DNA from: Cepaea nemoralis
Taxonomy: Eukaryota > Mollusca > Gastropoda > Stylommatophora > Helicidae
Direction of reading: 5' to 3'
NCBI GenBank assembly: GCA_014155875.1
Contig: JACEFZ010002047.1
Span: 158,501-222,500, forward strand
DNA: 64,000 nucleotides
The translations under genes and the position numbers were made by a program. The notes under the pieces are model-generated. The model was not told the DNA's origin. It did not search any database and worked only from the letters and a program-made list of their open reading frames with translations. Shown piece after piece: positions 42,001 through 50,945 of the stretch. Each line of letters starts with the position of its first letter. Within the stretch, counting starts at the first letter, position 1.

Positions 42001-43336
42001 CTTCTCTCCAAGCTCTTCAAGAAAGACAACAATTGCTGTCTCTTGGTCTAATAAAACATCAGACAAATGATACATACCTTTGCTCCAAGCTCTACAAGAA
42101 AGTCCACCATTGCTGTCTCTTTGTCCTTCTTGTCAAAGCCATGAATTCCCAGTTTCCTCACATCATATCTGAACTTTCTCTGGTCAAAGAACACCCGCGG
42201 TTTGGAAGAACCATCTTCGGCTGTCTTTTTAAACTGAGAACAGAAAGAAAATGCTTACAAATCTATCATGAAAAATAAATATAAGGCAAGTCTTTAGGAG
42301 TGACTGGCAATCATGGTCCTTAACTCCCATGGGTAGAGCCCTTTATTTTGTACTGGATCAGTCTCATCAATATCAAGGGCCTTGCCGGCTGGCATGGCTG
42401 ATCATACTTCTCCACAAAATGTGATCTTCGATGGATCAATTCATGGGTTGACTCCCTTCGGTGCTAAGACACAAGACTTAAGAATTTTCTCTCACTGCCT
42501 TCCTATATCTCTCTGTCCACAAATCTTTCCGGTTGTCACAACATGTTCCAGGTCTTGTCTTCTCATTATGTGGTCATTATGACTGCCTCTTTCTGATGTT
42601 TGTCATAAGTTGTCTTTGCGACTTAGCCTCTCTCAAAATGTCCAGATTATTCAAATTAGCTGTCCAATAGAGGATCTGTCTAGAGGAAGCATAACTGAGA
42701 CAAATGCATGCTATAGTCAGACACACTGATCTTTGCGGTGCATAACTAGGTGTGACGCAATACCCTCAAATGAGGAACAAAGAAGAGGAGGAATACTCAA
42801 ATCCTCTCTGCCATCTGGTATGGTAATAAAGTATATGTTGTTTTATTGCCTGTTGCCCAGCTATTTAAGTTGTCCATATATGTTTCAATGTTCTCTTCTG
42901 CCTATCTTCTCTACTACCTTATAAGGCATATTTTTTCTATTCTGTCCCTTCCGATATGTCCCATAAATTTAATTTATCATTTTCTTATGGTTTTTATGAA
43001 TAATATAACACCTGCAGCTACTAATGGGAGCTGTGTATGCATATTGGCTAAATGCTTGCCTCCTGGCTCGGTGGGCACGGATTTGAATCTGCATTGAGGC
43101 AGATTTGTAAAAATTTACCTCATATTTGTTCACACAGATGTCATTTATACGGCAGATTTTATCCAGTTATCATCACACAGCAATAATAAATGACATGATT
43201 AAGGCAAGTAACCTATATTCTGATAACTAACCTTCTTGCGACGATCCTGTTTGGTGTCAGGCTTTTCTGAAGCTTTCTTTTTCTGATACCTTTGAAAGAC
43301 CACAACTTCGACTGGTTTCTTCTCTTTGGATGCCAT
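35962..43336 (-). CDS. C1orf131 homologue: C1orf131/Fyv7-like protein (DUF4602), four exons, complete
   Basis: Exons on the minus strand are 43232-43336, 42078-42233, 40195-40325 and 35962-36055. All have GT-AG introns and phases 0, 0 and 2 that match. The joined CDS is 486 bp, 161 residues. The order is an N-terminal VEVVVF segment, a basic region (KFRYDVRKLGIHGF), an acidic helix ending LGAK, then PPKNK across the exon 2-3 junction, a charged helix and a basic KKKKPKTKR stretch, and last GQVGFYKEGVQFV. The LGAKPPK motif, the basic helix and the GQVG-type tail are those I associate with C1orf131 and DUF4602. In human cells C1orf131 is a nucleolar component of the small-subunit processome in 18S rRNA maturation; yeast Fyv7 is its counterpart. 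The human protein is longer at the N-terminus. Assignment is by recalled motifs, not a search. Confidence 0.88.
36146..36350. repeat. Family E repeat copy, reverse
   Basis: ATTTATTGCCTGAGATATTT, GCTGCATCTCGTCAGG, then AATAACATATGAAG; lies within the gene B terminal intron, near exon 4. Confidence 0.55.
36523..36925 (+). mobile_element. SINE-C carrying an internal 40-bp minisatellite
   Basis: The tRNA-like head has GGAGCTGCCGTGGCAAGCAT and B-box-like GTGTTCAAATCCCC. The body (GGGAACCAGAAAATATCATG) is followed by five 40-bp units (36661-36860) each with CATTGAGTGTTGATTGGTCT, then the normal 3' part GGGACTAGCATCATATACC. Other copies at 2350 and 27094 hold a single unit. Confidence 0.85.
36661..36860. 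repeat. 40-bp tandem repeat, five units
   Basis: Units start at 36661, 36701, 36741, 36781 and 36821 and differ at one to three bases. It is an amplification of one segment of SINE-C. Confidence 0.95.
37055..37320 (+). mobile_element. SINE-A copy, degraded head
   Basis: GATAAGAGCACTCG, GGGTTCAACCCCTACA, TTCGCCTAATGGCGA and the TCCAGTGC body. In the last intron of the C1orf131 homologue. Confidence 0.75.
37357..37596 (+). mobile_element. SINE-B, near full length
   Basis: Starts ATGGTGGCGAAGGGGTTA (A-box-like), has GTAGCGGATC where a B box would be, then TGTGAGCCGGTCGCTCAGAA, GCAATGGCATACAACTGAGC, and ends GTCCTGTAAAATAGGATATG. The terminal part (CAATGGCAAACTACTGAACG to GTCCTGTAAAGGATATGCAA) defines the family, found more than twelve times here. 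Confidence 0.75.
37985..39270 (-). pseudogene. LINE with RNase H domain, copy 2
   Basis: Minus strand: a thumb-like LHELDKVQNQALRVTTGGVR region near 39.2 kb, RNase H with VYTYGSAQNAIRNEGAGVYI, an ETE-like AEIEAIKIATEKL and LLTDAKSVLEALLSA (38489-38848), then GNDRADRLAKEG and the Cys-rich tail (38025-38426). Jockey- or I-like LINEs with an RNase H have this layout. In the last intron of the C1orf131 homologue. Confidence 0.8.
39482..39735 (+). pseudogene. LINE C-terminus with a C2H2 zinc finger, plus copy
   Basis: WETAAKDQNSWRTSLRKGAV, then SSILCSHCQRTF, a stop, and KIGLTSHLRTHGS: the same C-terminal layout as the 40.4-kb remnant. Confidence 0.75.
40195..40325 (-). CDS. C1orf131 homologue: C1orf131 homologue exon 3
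   Basis: The acceptor is ATTCCGCCCACAG and the donor GTAAGT. It starts PPKNKCYHIQEY, completing the LGAK-PPK motif, then forms a highly charged helix (KQKRDEEKRMEELERKAG) and a Lys-rich stretch. A LINE remnant lies only about 40 nt upstream of the acceptor, and its frame is open through this exon. Confidence 0.9.
40366..41345 (-). pseudogene. LINE C-terminus with a C2H2 zinc finger
   Basis: Minus strand: IVDHFTYLGSEINSKLSLDQ at 40981-41193, then LRWIGRVRRMDDGRIPKDIF and KRFQGRPLLRYKDVCKRDM (40367-40891), then a shifted frame with CIHCGRTFTARIDLISDIRYH, a C2H2 finger typical of the C-terminus of one LINE group. It stops about 40 nt from exon 3 of the C1orf131 homologue. Confidence 0.82.
41864..42047 (-). 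repeat. Three intronic copies of the 3' end of exon 2, each with a splice donor
   Basis: Copies lie at 42001-42047, 41926-41973 and 41864-41911, each about 48 bp and followed by GTATGT or GTATAT, in tandem with the real exon end at 42078. Spacing is 77, 75 and 62 bp. The middle copy begins right after an AG, is exactly 16 codons in phase 0 and has no stop. The first begins after an AG but in another phase. The last lacks an AG. They look like a local tandem duplication of exon end plus donor plus a little intron. Confidence 0.85.
42078..42233 (-). CDS. C1orf131 homologue: C1orf131 homologue exon 2
   Basis: The acceptor is TTCTGTTCTCAG and the donor GTATGT; 52 codons in phase 0. It carries the most recognisable part of the domain, KFRYDVRKLGIHGFDKKDKE, and ends in LGAK. 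Its last 16 codons and donor recur three times in the following intron. Confidence 0.9.
42365..42610 (-). pseudogene. LINE 3' end (DGLRR family)
   Basis: TCAAGGGCCTTGCCGGCTGG, CTTCTCCACAAAATG, AATCTTTCCGGTTGTCACAA. In intron 1 of the C1orf131 homologue. Confidence 0.75.
43232..43336 (-). CDS. C1orf131 homologue: C1orf131 homologue exon 1 with start codon
   Basis: ATG is at 43334-43336, 35 codons follow and the donor is GTTAGT, phase 0. The peptide begins MASKEKKPVEVVVFQ and is Lys-rich. No further in-frame coding is obvious upstream, so this ATG is taken as the start. Confidence 0.85.
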
Positions 43337-43641
<305 letters not shown>

Positions 43642-43744
43642 TGAATGAGCGCGTGTACATGTGTATAAGGAAAAGGACCCTGGTTCCTTGCTACCATGCC
43701 TTGTCTAGTGAATATTGTGCCACATACATAACATTTTTATTTTA

Positions 43745-43910
43745 ATCAGCTACACGCGATCTGGAAGCAGACCACTCTGAGTTGACTTTGATGATATGAG
43801 ACTCCAGACATTCAGAAAGCACTGGTCAACTGCTGAACTAACAGTGGCCAGTAAATCACAAATAGCCAATAAATATTGGAGTTGACCGCAATATCCTGTA
43901 AGACACATGT
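43745..43910 (+). mobile_element. SINE-B copy
   Basis: GCTACACGCGATCTGGAAGC, ATTCAGAAAGCACTGGTCAA, CCAGTAAATCACAAATAGCC and GCAATATCCTGTAAGACACA. Confidence 0.65.
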
Positions 43911-44229
43911 GATCAGTATCACATTTTAATCACCCAGAAAATGCCTATTTCGTGTAGCCCGCATTGCTAAAATGATAAAGTTCAAGACCATATCATGGAT
44001 AATCTGCCCAAGGCACGTGAGTGTGCACAGACTGTTGCTACTCCTGTGGGAGGACAGCTGTGTTTTGATAAAGCTGATGTGGTGAAGACTCTCTGGGACA
44101 GAGGGGAAAGTGCAGCCAAACATAGGATCCACATCTGGAGGCTGATTCATTGCCGAGGAAGAGAGCGACACTCAACACAGCATAGAAATAACCAATGCCA
44201 AATAATGATTTTCATACGTTGAGAATACT

Positions 44230-44709
44230 TTTTCTAGGAATACATTTATCAAACTCGCAGGTTTAGTTTCCCTTTATATATCTAAGATAATATCTGTTAT
44301 TGACTTTTTGTCAGTAACAATGTCATTACAAATCTCTACTTATAGTGAATTAAGTGGCACAGTGAATTAAACAGTTTTCATGTTGTAAGCCCTGTCCAAC
44401 ATAATTTTGTTCATACATAATAAATCATCATTTTGCAACAATAAATTGTAATGCACACTTCACAGCACCGCAGAAAATGTAAACCAGAAATTGTGCAGTT
44501 TCATAAATATCCATGGAAACCATGGTTGGAAGGGTACAGTGTCCACCTCAGTCTCAAATGTGCCAGGTTTAAACCCAGCATAGGGGCTGGAAAATGTTTC
44601 CTAGAACCTTTGGCATCAACTATCACACATCCCCTTGATCTGGTGCATAATGAGAATGGATACCTAGCCTTTTTGGGTAAATTAAAAAACAGGAGGTCTT
44701 TTGTGGAAG
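44230..44709. other. No gene seen
   Basis: AT-rich; the open frame from 44451 shows no recognisable domain and runs into the LINE-like repeat. Confidence 0.4.
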
Positions 44710-44895
44710 TTGCAGCATCATATCATCTCACCTTGTTCCTCTCGTACCTTGTGGTGTCGAGGTGAAGCATAAACAGCGACAGAGTACCCGTTTATAGGAT
44801 TTTATATACCCAGATTTCCATGGACTCTTGTTATTTCCTCTGTCCATTGTTTACATGGTCGGCCTATTCTTCTGGTTCCATTTGGTCTGTATATA
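44710..44895 (-). repeat. Interspersed repeat, second copy
   Basis: ACCTTGTTCCTCTCGTACCT, GGACTCTTGTTATTTCCTCT, CTTCTGGTTCCATTTGGTCT match the 22990 copy. Confidence 0.5.
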
Positions 44896-45279
44896 ATTTA
44901 ACATGCACATTTTGCACAAAAGTTGCATGCTAAAAGTTACATGGCAATTGAAAATCAAAAGAATTGGCTATAAGCCTGCTACCCTGTCAAAAGACCAAAG
45001 GTAGGTAGAGCCTGTTATTTTGGATGGCTTATATCTAGAGGAAGCAAGCCATAAACAAATACATTCCTAAGTCAAACACGCTGACCTTTAAGCTGTATAA
45101 CTAGATGAGATGCGCCCCCTTTGAAAGAGGAGCAAAAAAGATAAAGATCCAAACTGGCATCCCCTGAGAGTCATAACAAATATGACAAACTGCTGATGTT
45201 TGTACCCTGCAAACAAGCTTTCTATCTAGGTCTAAGTCTACGAATGTCCCAGTTAGCTATCCAAGTATGTTTTAGCTTA

Positions 45280-45665
45280 TTTCTTCTTCTTCTTCAGCGT
45301 TCCGAGCCATTGAGGTTCTTTGCTGCAAATACAATCCGTCTCCATTCGTCTCTCTGGTGGACCTTCTCTTGCCAGTCGTTGATTCCAAGCGCTTGTAGGT
45401 CTGTACATGTATTATCTCTCCACCGCCTTCTTGGTCTACCTCGGGGTCTGCGGTCATTTATTTCCTGAGTGTAAGCGAGTTTTGTTTCCCTATTATCTTC
45501 CATTCTTTCTATATGCCCCAGCCACTTGTAGTCTATTAGCCTTCATGATACCAGTGATTAGCAGGGACTTAAACAGATCATAAATGTCTTTGTTACTTCT
45601 TCTTTTCCACTCTCCACTTTGTGTATCCCTAATGGGTCCAAAGATGCGTCTTAAAATTTAGCTTA
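45280..45665 (-). pseudogene. LINE C-terminal fragment, same family as 9.5 kb
   Basis: Minus-strand reading has the PIRDTQSGEWKRRSNKDIY segment, MEDNRETKLAYTQEINDR and GRPRRRWRDN, then a GAAGAAGAAG tail at about 45285. Frame-shifted in at least two places. Confidence 0.8.
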
Positions 45666-45699
45666 TTTACAAATGTAATTTGTTATCTGGTATTCACGG

Positions 45700-45925
45700 T
45701 CTCCATGGCCAAAGGCTTGCAAACGTGGTTCCTGAGCCACTTACCAGGTGCTCGAAACTCAGCTGCAACCGATTTGTGCAGCAGACTGTGTCGCGCTGTG
45801 TCATAACGTGTTGGTATGGGAGCCGGTCGTTCAGAAAGCAATGGCAAACTACTGAACGTAAAACTTGCCTAGTACATCAACAGCAGCTGAAAATTCTGGT
45901 GTTGACTGCAACGTAAAAAAAAAAA
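45700..45925 (+). mobile_element. SINE-B copy
   Basis: TCTCCATGGCCAAAGG near the start, GGGAGCCGGTCGTTCAGAAA, GCAATGGCAAACTACTGAAC, GGTGTTGACTGCAACGT and an A-rich end. Confidence 0.75.
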
Positions 45926-46404
45926 ATTAAAATTGGGGACACTCAGGTTGGGCATTCAATATTGGTTATTCTATATAAGAAAGTTTTTTTTTATCTCTTC
46001 TTAAACTATAATATACATGTCATTGTGAATGATTTGATAGTTAATGTGAAATTTCTTGTATTAACGCAAACATATCCATTCTAATTAGTTTACATACATA
46101 AAAAGAACCCACCACTTAACAGCGTATGTGTCTACATAATTTTAAATAATGCACACAAAAAAAGATAATAAATATTACTTTACAGGGAAACAATGATCTC
46201 AACTAGTAGGGCCCCTGTATAGGCTTCTCTAACATTAGAGTCCGCAAAATCCTGAATAACCCATTTAATACAATCATTTTAAATGCTGCATGTCCTTGGC
46301 AGGACATTGCTATCAACTCCAGCTTGATTTTCTAGACAAGTGTACGTCCAGTAGTTTGCCACTGCTTTCTGTACAAGAATTAAATGTGTAAGTCCAGCTT
46401 AATG

Positions 46405-46492
46405 CTGGTGTAGGGGTTGAACCGCCTACCTCGCCATCAGTGCACCAGAAGTTTAAGAGCCAGCGCTCTTATCCTATCGACCACATCTACAT
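46405..46492 (-). mobile_element. SINE-A head, reverse
   Basis: Reverse complement shows GATAGGATAAGAGCGC and the B box GGTTCAACCCC. The body is absent; a reverse SINE-B piece lies directly upstream. Confidence 0.65.
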
Positions 46493-46606
46493 CTAATTTT
46501 TCTTTAACATAATGGTTTCAATGTATTATCTGACTATATTTTTCAATATTGTTCAGCAAATTGGTGTAACCAGAGGCAGCGATAGGTAAATAATAGAACA
46601 CCAGTA

Positions 46607-47022
46607 ATTATAGTGATGTTTTAAAGAGTTATGAGAGTAATGTTTTAACGAGTTATGATAGTAATGTTTTAAAGAGTTATGAGAGTAATGTTTTAAAAAG
46701 TTATGATAGTAATGTTTTAAAGAGTTATGAGAGTAATGTGTTACAGAGTTATGAGAGTAATGTTTTACAGAGTTATGATAGTAATGTTTTAAAGAGTTAT
46801 GAGAGTAATGTTTTAACGAGTTATGATAGTAATGTTTTAAAGAGTTATGAAAGTAATGTTTTAACGAGTTATGATAGTAATGTTGTAAAGAGTTATGAGA
46901 GTAATGTTTTAAAGAGTTATGATAGTAATGTTTTAAAGAGTTATAATAGTAATGTTTTAAAGAGTTATGAGAGTAATGTTTTAAAGAGTTATGAGATTAA
47001 TGTTTTAAAGAGTTATGAATGC
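46607..47022. repeat. 24-bp minisatellite, about 17 units
   Basis: Unit TAATGTTTTAAAGAGTTATG plus ATAG or AGAG. The 24-bp period keeps one plus-strand frame open (SYESNVLK repeats, 46738-47034), which is an artefact. Confidence 0.95.
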
Positions 47023-47216
47023 ACATGGTGGTAATTAGCACATGTTGGAACCCACCAGACCAGCTAAGCATTCGATAGAGGTGTGGCTTCCAGCACAAGT
47101 CGACGAGCCGGCAACCACGTTTATTTGCATTTCTCTGTCTTGTTATTTATTTGTGCAACAAAGTGATTATTCACAAACGTTTGTCACATGCCATATGTTT
47201 AACTTTTTTCTTTAAA

Positions 47217-47370
47217 GTTGCATATCCCTTACAGGACTTTGCAGTCAACACCAGCATTTTTCAGCTGTTGTTGATGTTATTGGCAAGATTACGCTCAGTT
47301 GTTTGCCACTGCTTTCTGAGCGACCAGCTCACATACCCCGTAAATAACCAACGCGACGTGACCCACTACC
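47217..47370 (-). mobile_element. SINE-B, reverse
   Basis: GCATATCCCTTACAGGACTT, TTTTCAGCTGTTG, CAGTTGTTTGCCACTGCTTT and GAGCGACCAGCTCACATACC. It ends about 35 bp before the tRNA-Asp-like gene. Confidence 0.75.
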
Positions 47371-47403
47371 TACATTATTAATTTTTGTGGAACTATTATT
47401 GTG

Positions 47404-47475
47404 TCCTCGGTAGTATAGTAGTAAGTATCTCCGCCTGTCACGCAGGAGACCGGGGTTTGATTTCCTGTCGGGAAG
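47404..47475 (+). tRNA. tRNA-Asp(GTC)-like gene, possibly a pseudogene
   Basis: The 72-nt sequence follows canonical tRNA-Asp closely: acceptor arm TCCTCGG, D-arm TAGTATAGTAGTAAGTA, anticodon GTC at 47437-47439 in loop CTGTCAC, and a T-arm. Departures are a C-A mismatch in the acceptor stem, a C-A mismatch in the anticodon stem, several G-T pairs in the T stem, and TTTGATT in place of TTCGATT in the T loop. A T7 run from about 47480 could end Pol III transcription. No SINE body or tail follows, so I favour an ageing tRNA gene copy over a SINE head. Confidence 0.6.
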
Positions 47476-48054
47476 GCAATTTTTTTAATTTTTTTTTAAT
47501 TTTTCAGAAATTCATTAGGTGATATAATTAAATATTAAACATTATGAATTAAAATATAGAACTGAGAAGCTCTAAGCTTGTGAATAAAGTGTGTCCTATG
47601 GATCTGCAGAGGTTTGAAGAAAAAGAACTTGCAAAAAAAAAGACAGACAAGAAGAAAGAATAATAGTCTTCTGAAGCCAATCGACGGCGGCAGTAAACGT
47701 CACCTGACCAGCCACATTTGTGAATAATGCTCAGTATTATTCACAAACGTTTGTGAATGATCTTTCCCTTTGTGCAATTCGATGACACAATTAATTCACA
47801 CACAAAAATGTTATGCCCCTGCTTATAAATATAATTGACATTGAGACTAGTATGATGAAGTACCTCTGAATGTTATTTTATGTGCTGTTTCAGAATTATC
47901 TTTTACATAAATCTTGAAAAATTAGAGAAAATTCACCTAGTTAAACTTTCTGTGTGTCGACGGTGGGGTATTGGGTTCATTTCATATATCGGTCAGTGGA
48001 ACTTCACCTCTCATTCAGAAATCAATGACAAACTACTGAATGTAAAATTATCTA

Positions 48055-48255
48055 GAAGATCAACCTCCAGGTGCTACGTAGAACATGTACTTAAGTATGG
48101 ATATGAGACGTGGACAATGAGCAGACAAGCTGGAACACATCTAATGGTAGTGGAGATGTGATTTCTGAGGAAACCGCAAAGAATACCATGGACAGACAAA
48201 TAAACCAATGAGCAATGAGGATAATACCTGCTGATCCCAAAATTCTGCGAAGTAT
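48055..48255 (+). pseudogene. LINE thumb fragment
   Basis: STSRCYVEHVLKYGYETWTM then, after shifts, FLRKPQRIPWTDK: the conserved YGCETWT and RIPWTDK blocks of LINE RT thumbs. The first part of the open frame (from 47880) is SINE-like sequence. Confidence 0.65.
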
Positions 48256-49230
48256 GTGCAACATTTAAAAAGTGTTAGTAATAATTTGGCAAACTTAATA
48301 TTTTTCTTCTCCTATGCAGCTTAGAATGTTAAACTGATTTAGTGCATTGTGTCAGTCTAATCTGTACATTTAAACTTTAAAATCAACTCAACCGACCGAC
48401 TAGCATGGGGTTTTCGATCATGCCGCACCCCAAAATGAAACCGGAAGTGATATACCGCGCCATGCCGCAATGATCCATTGTGTCCCCCAAAAATGGCTAT
48501 CTAGAGACCACTCATACTTACAACATCATTCATTCATTCAAAACTCACGTGAGAATAACATCTCTTAATAACAATGTCTTCAGTAGAAATGGTTAGTCTA
48601 ATATTCCATGCATAGCGATTGGTTGAAATGATCTTGGCTTTTAAATAAATACCTTTATTTAACTCACGGAAAGTAATTTTATTTTCTAGAGCTTGTATAA
48701 ATTAATCTGTATTTATTTTTAGATGGATTTTTGAAATCTGCATCTATTATTACATATATTTGGAGAGTTTCATCGCCAACCGTCTGCCACCTATCTGCTC
48801 AAATCGTGCAATTTGAACTACTAAAGTTAATGAGAATATAAGTTTAAAGATTACTAATAATTTATTTGCACACTTGTACTATTTTTTAATCACTTAACAT
48901 GACGGAACATATTTTTTAATCCGTTTGAGACCATCTCGCACACACAGACCGGTAGTGGAGGTAATGGACACACTGAAGAGTTCCAAAAAGTACGGGGAAC
49001 ATGGTAAAGTCTTGGCCATAGAAACCGACACTCATATGTGAATATCTCTGCTTAGAATTAACACACAGGCATCATTGAGGTTTCATCAGATATGGTTTTT
49101 CAAGGCCTATCTACTGTGGTGGTCTCATTAGTAAATACTCAAATTGAAAATCATGACTAGAATACCTACTAGCATATAAATACTTCATATAGTGGTAAAC
49201 AATGACTAAACAAAAACAAACAATGTGAAA
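48256..49230. other. No gene seen
   Basis: AT-rich. GAATATCTCTGCTTAGAATT at about 49040 matches GGATATCTCGGCTTAGAATC at about 53610, so it is part of the same repeat complex. Confidence 0.4.
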
Positions 49231-49812
49231 TCAAACTTGGGCACTCTTCCGAATAACAGTCCTAAATTATTTAGTGTAAAAAGTATCCCTTACTGGGCCT
49301 ATTAGGTGGTATAATAAAAAAAAAAATTATTAAACACTTTGAACTAAAATATAGAACTGAGAAAATGGAATTACGTCCCAATAATATTTCACAGTTATAT
49401 GTGGAAATTGTGACACAAAAGTTGTAAATACTGTCCAAAAGCATGTTCTTTGTGAAAATAATTGTACATATCGGAATGAGCATTGAATGTGTTGTCGATC
49501 ACTTCCGGTTCAGTGTGACGTGGACTGCTAGACCGATCGATGGATGCAATAAATGTTTTTGAGCCCGGAGGGCCCTCACAATCGTTGTAGTGTATACCTA
49601 TCAGTTATATGTGGAAAAAGATATACACTCAGACGATTGTGAGGGCCCTCCGGGCCCAGGAAATGATTATTGCATCCATCGATCGGTCTAGCAGTCCACG
49701 TCACATTGAACCGGAAATGATCAACAACATCAACTAATGAGGCCCTGTAAGGGATACTTTTTACATTAAATAATTTCGGACCGTTATTCGAAAGAGTGCC
49801 CAGACTTGAGTC
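49231..49812. mobile_element. Foldback element, nested inverted repeats
   Basis: Outer arms: CTTGGGCACTCTTCCGAATA at 49236 against TTATTCGAAAGAGTGCCCAG at 49783, extending about 70 bp. Inner arms: 49495-49598 against 49632-49730 (CCGATCGATGGATGCAATAA, AGGGCCCTCACAATCG), nearly perfect over 100 bp with a loop of about 30 bp. A related end is at 53770 (GGGACCGGAATTCGGAAGAG). No ORF. Confidence 0.75.
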
Positions 49813-49990
49813 CCTAAGGTGTATCATGTAAGGGAGACTTTATTAGCAAACATTTGCTAATAATGTACGGACATTATTCGCAAACGGCTGGTCACGTGAT
49901 GTTTACTACCGCCGTCGATTGGCTTAAGAAGACTATTATTCTCCCTTCTTGTCTGTCTTTTGTTTGCAAGTTCTTTTTATTCAAACCCCA

Positions 49991-50351
49991 GTTTCTTTTT
50001 GAACTTCAACTACATACATACTAGTTTATTCCATAAAACTTTAATGTTCATATCTTAATGAATGCCTAGATACGGTACTTACGTCTTAACGTTGAATTTG
50101 CGTACGCACAAGATGAAAGTAAGCCTGTAGATGACACTAGTCGTCCTACCTCAAGTGAACCAAGTCGACAGACCTCCACTTTGCAACTGAAGTTCTAGTC
50201 AACATTTGTTTTTATGAACTCCAAAGCGAGGGTTCAAAAGTTCACACAGGGTTAAATTTACATATCATATGACCATAGTTAATCCTAATTGTTTGTTGAT
50301 TACTCTTGACTGTTTGGCTCATCTGAGACATCTGTGTGTTACTTTTTTTTT
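49991..50351 (+). other. Possible small exon, otherwise nothing seen
   Basis: At about 50093-50196 a plus frame reads EFAYAQDESKPVDDTSRPTS and ends in TAG, low-complexity and polar. There is no clear acceptor. Weak. Confidence 0.25.
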
Positions 50352-50580
50352 TGCATATCCTTTACAGGACATTGCATTCAACACCAGCATTTTTCAGCTG
50401 CTGTTGCTGTCTTAGCAAGTTTTACGTTCAGTAGTTTGCCATTGCTTTCTGAACGACCGGCTCACATACCTCCGTAAGTAACCAGAGCGATGCGATCCGC
50501 TACCTTATCTCCTGCAGCTGTGTTTCGTACAACGGTACATGAGTATGGGATTACGATCAACGTCCTTAATTCCTTCGCCA
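50352..50580 (-). mobile_element. SINE-B, reverse
   Basis: Reverse copy beginning with GCATATCCTTTACAGGACAT, then TTTTCAGCTG, CAGTAGTTTGCCATTGCTTT and CTGAACGACCGGCTCACATA. About 360 bp upstream of the transposase-like exon. Confidence 0.75.
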
Positions 50581-50945
50581 GATAGACCGGCTGTGTGTTA
50601 CTGGCACTCTATAAATAGTTACACTGTAATCTACCATGCTTGACGTAGGAGGCGCCTAATGTAGGGTGCCATAAGACTGACTGCCTCACCCAGTGTGAGT
50701 GTAAAACTGAAAACTCTACCTGCAAAGAGGTTGACATGATAAATATTTTGTTTCCACTTACCTTTAGGTTATTCCATGAAAACTTCACACAATAATCCAC
50801 AACGAATCACAAACGAAGGTAAAGCACTTATTATACCCACCAAATATTCATATAAAGCAATTGGATAAGATTTGAGTTTTACTAGATATGTATGATTACA
50901 AAATTGTTTTTGTTAATATATTTCTGTAACATTCATTTCACACAG

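Larger units (their letters stand above)
47611..49990. repeat. Outer inverted repeat pair, about 125 bp arms
   Basis: 47611-47750 (GGTTTGAAGAAAAAGAACTT, CAATCGACGGCGGCAGTAAA, ATTCACAAACGTTTG) is inverted at 49865-49990 (ACTACCGCCGTCGATTGGCT, AAGTTCTTTTTATTCAAACC). A further TTATTCACAAACGTTTGTCA is at 47165. Possibly the terminal repeats of a DNA transposon about 2.3 kb long. Confidence 0.7.

Noticed and set aside
44451..44765. 104-codon plus frame
   Set aside because: It crosses a repeat boundary and has no recognisable domain.
46738..47034. 98-codon repeat protein
   Set aside because: Product of the 24-bp tandem repeat; there is no context of a gene.
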